Shown here: positions 63,801 to 64,000 of the stretch, one piece after another
How positions within the stretch are numbered: position 1 is the first letter of the stretch
Layout: the number at the start of each line of letters is the position of its first letter
Assembly: GCF_932276165.1 (NCBI RefSeq)
Contig: NC_064012.1
Location: forward strand, 6,207,501 to 6,271,500
Reading direction: 5' to 3'
Source: Plutella xylostella
Lineage: Eukaryota; Arthropoda; Insecta; Lepidoptera; Plutellidae
Length of the DNA stretch: 64,000 bases
Position numbers and translations under genes: made by a program
Notes under the pieces: generated by a model
Database searches by the model: none
What the model saw: only the letters and a program-made list of their open reading frames with translations
Told to the model about the DNA's origin: nothing

Positions 63801-64000
63801 AGTTCAAACTTAAAGATCTTGGTCCTGTGCGACGCTATCTTGGCATGAGAATCAATGTTGATAAAAATTGTAACACTATAACAGTGGATCAACAACAGTA
63901 TATAGAACAATTGCTATCTAGATTTGAGATGTCTGATTGTAGAGCCATAGACACACCAATTGAATGTAAATTAAATATAAAAAAGGGCGATGTTTGTGAG
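60824..64000 (+). CDS. Copia gag-pol polyprotein, partial, open to window end
   Basis: 1059 codons without a stop from ATG at 60824 to the window edge. Domains in copia order: gag with a CCHC zinc knuckle (from about residue 231), aspartic protease DSGASSH (about 269), pre-integrase WHRRLGH (about 402), integrase core (first Asp about 468), then reverse transcriptase (AFLNG about 888-892, YVDD about 969-972). Integrase before RT distinguishes Copia from Gypsy elements. The RNase H end is not visible. No disabling change was seen, suggesting a young insertion. Confidence 0.93.
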   Translation, partial: MAASYIVNVPKLKGRENYDEWAFAAENFLILEGIDINIQDGGKDKVDKTVDTQKAKAKLIMTIDSSLYVHVKSETTVGGVWKKLKSLFDDSGFTRKIALLRTLISIRLEESESMTAYVTQMVDTAQKLRGTGFEINEEWIGSLLLAGLPEKFSPMIMAIEHSGIAISSDVIKTKLLDMSSEVGSVGSSGPETSAFLSKRWQQKKKSSAKVGSTDTTNKMASTSNGIKTIKCFKCKQIGHYMNQCTKQVSNAFSAVFLNGSFNTDDWYIDSGASSHLIASQNRMRNISYENEIKEIITANKQKMQVVCTGDVPISTIVNNVEHSNIICDALCVPGITTNLLSVSRLIQKGNKVLFKNNLCEIRNPQNVLVGIAELVNGVYKLITKTESVSLTAASGTSTSMVWHRRLGHINSKDLNIMKDGAVKGISNPGTAEISMSNCSVCCEGKQARLPFPQSSTRSEMVLEIVHADVCGPMEQASIGMSKYFLLFVDDFSRISFVYFLKSKSEVFKYFKEFKSLVEKQTGKEIKILRTDNGGEFCSKELNDFLKDAGITHQLTNPYTPEQNGVCERLNRTIVEKARCLLFDAKLQKKLWAEAVSTAVYLRNRSPVSGHQKTPYELWTGSKPDLSHIRVFGSTVMAHIPKQRRLKWDRKAAKYILVGYSENIKGYKLYQPESNSFTTSRDIRVLNEGVETDAVIAVTDEREPEHEETESSNNDGNNSQSVVPSTSSDSEDSFHEPLNEEIQKVEDLPAKRVRRKPDYYGFSNLCTENVTSHDEMTLQEALQGPERAQWKQAVEEELQAFESNDAWEIVDVPSDRSIVKCKWVLNKKVDIDNKVRYRARLVAKGFTQRHGVDYVDTFSPVVKHSTLRMLFALSVQWGMDVTHLDVTTAFLNGHLKEDIYMCIPEGFQHADADGKVLKLKRAIYGLKQSSLVWYERVRDYLCKLGFKNSKLEPCLFTKYTEDVKIIITLYVDDFLIFSNCAVETEKLKAALGSEFKLKDLGPVRRYLGMRINVDKNCNTITVDQQQYIEQLLSRFEMSDCRAIDTPIECKLNIKKGDVCE

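Larger units (their letters stand above)
60635..64000 (+). mobile_element. Copia-type LTR retrotransposon in babo intron, cut by window end
   Basis: Short putative 5' LTR (about 60635-60756, edges uncertain), then a primer-binding site at 60757-60774 (GGTTATGGGCCCAGTC), which matches the internal initiator-Met tRNA site used by Drosophila copia. One long gag-pol frame follows. The 3' LTR and target-site duplication lie outside the window. Confidence 0.93.

Noticed and set aside
1..64000. CRISPR arrays, bacterial operons, phage or plasmid modules
   Set aside because: None present; spliced insect genes and animal retroelements throughout.

Overview
The window is nuclear DNA of an insect, almost certainly a moth or butterfly. 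Three spliced host genes have insect orthologues. The AT-rich spacer is packed with elements typical of lepidopteran genomes: RTE-type LINEs ending in short simple repeats, tRNA-headed SINEs, a short Helitron-like element and many small foldback (MITE-like) elements. No bacterial-type genes, CRISPR arrays or stand-alone tRNA or rRNA genes were found.

Layout. (1) 1-11.2 kb: intergenic, with several foldback elements, one RTE 3' fragment (minus strand) and one SINE. (2) 11.58-42.96 kb, minus strand: a complete pickpocket-type (DEG/ENaC) sodium channel gene. Twelve exons join with consistent phases into a 550-residue protein. Its introns hold nearly all the large mobile elements: a Jockey/CR1-like LINE carrying a twin-primed RTE that itself carries a hAT-like MITE (12.1-15.5 kb); a second copy of that MITE interrupted by a 3.0 kb TIR element carrying an RTE fragment and a SINE (17.5-21.0 kb); a decayed RTE (21.0-23.0 kb); an almost full-length RTE placed 24 bp from a splice donor (31.0-33.9 kb); and an IS630/Tc1-like element (37.7-39.0 kb). 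Two channel exons are locally duplicated. One duplication keeps exactly the same length and frame; the other is a triplication with two frameshifted copies. (3) 43-48.6 kb: intergenic, mostly foldback elements. (4) 48.62-51.56 kb, minus strand: a membrane-anchored, non-amidase peptidoglycan recognition protein with an N-terminal cRHIM-like motif (Imd-pathway receptor type). A phase-symmetric exon encodes a second membrane segment. (5) 53.21-60.61 kb, plus strand: baboon, the activin/TGF-beta type I receptor. It has three alternative ectodomain exons with matching phases; the end of the kinase lies beyond the window. (6) 60.6-64.0 kb: a Copia-type LTR retrotransposon, open to the window end, in the babo intron just after the last visible exon.

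The PGRP and babo genes are divergently oriented, with starts about 1.7 kb apart. I saw no functional link between the three host genes. The most interesting observations are the splicing-based diversification in all three (an exon that could flip PGRP topology, babo exons 3a/3b/3c, channel exons 6A/6B), the nested transposon histories with readable target-site duplications, and several TIR families with unusual internal repeat structure.
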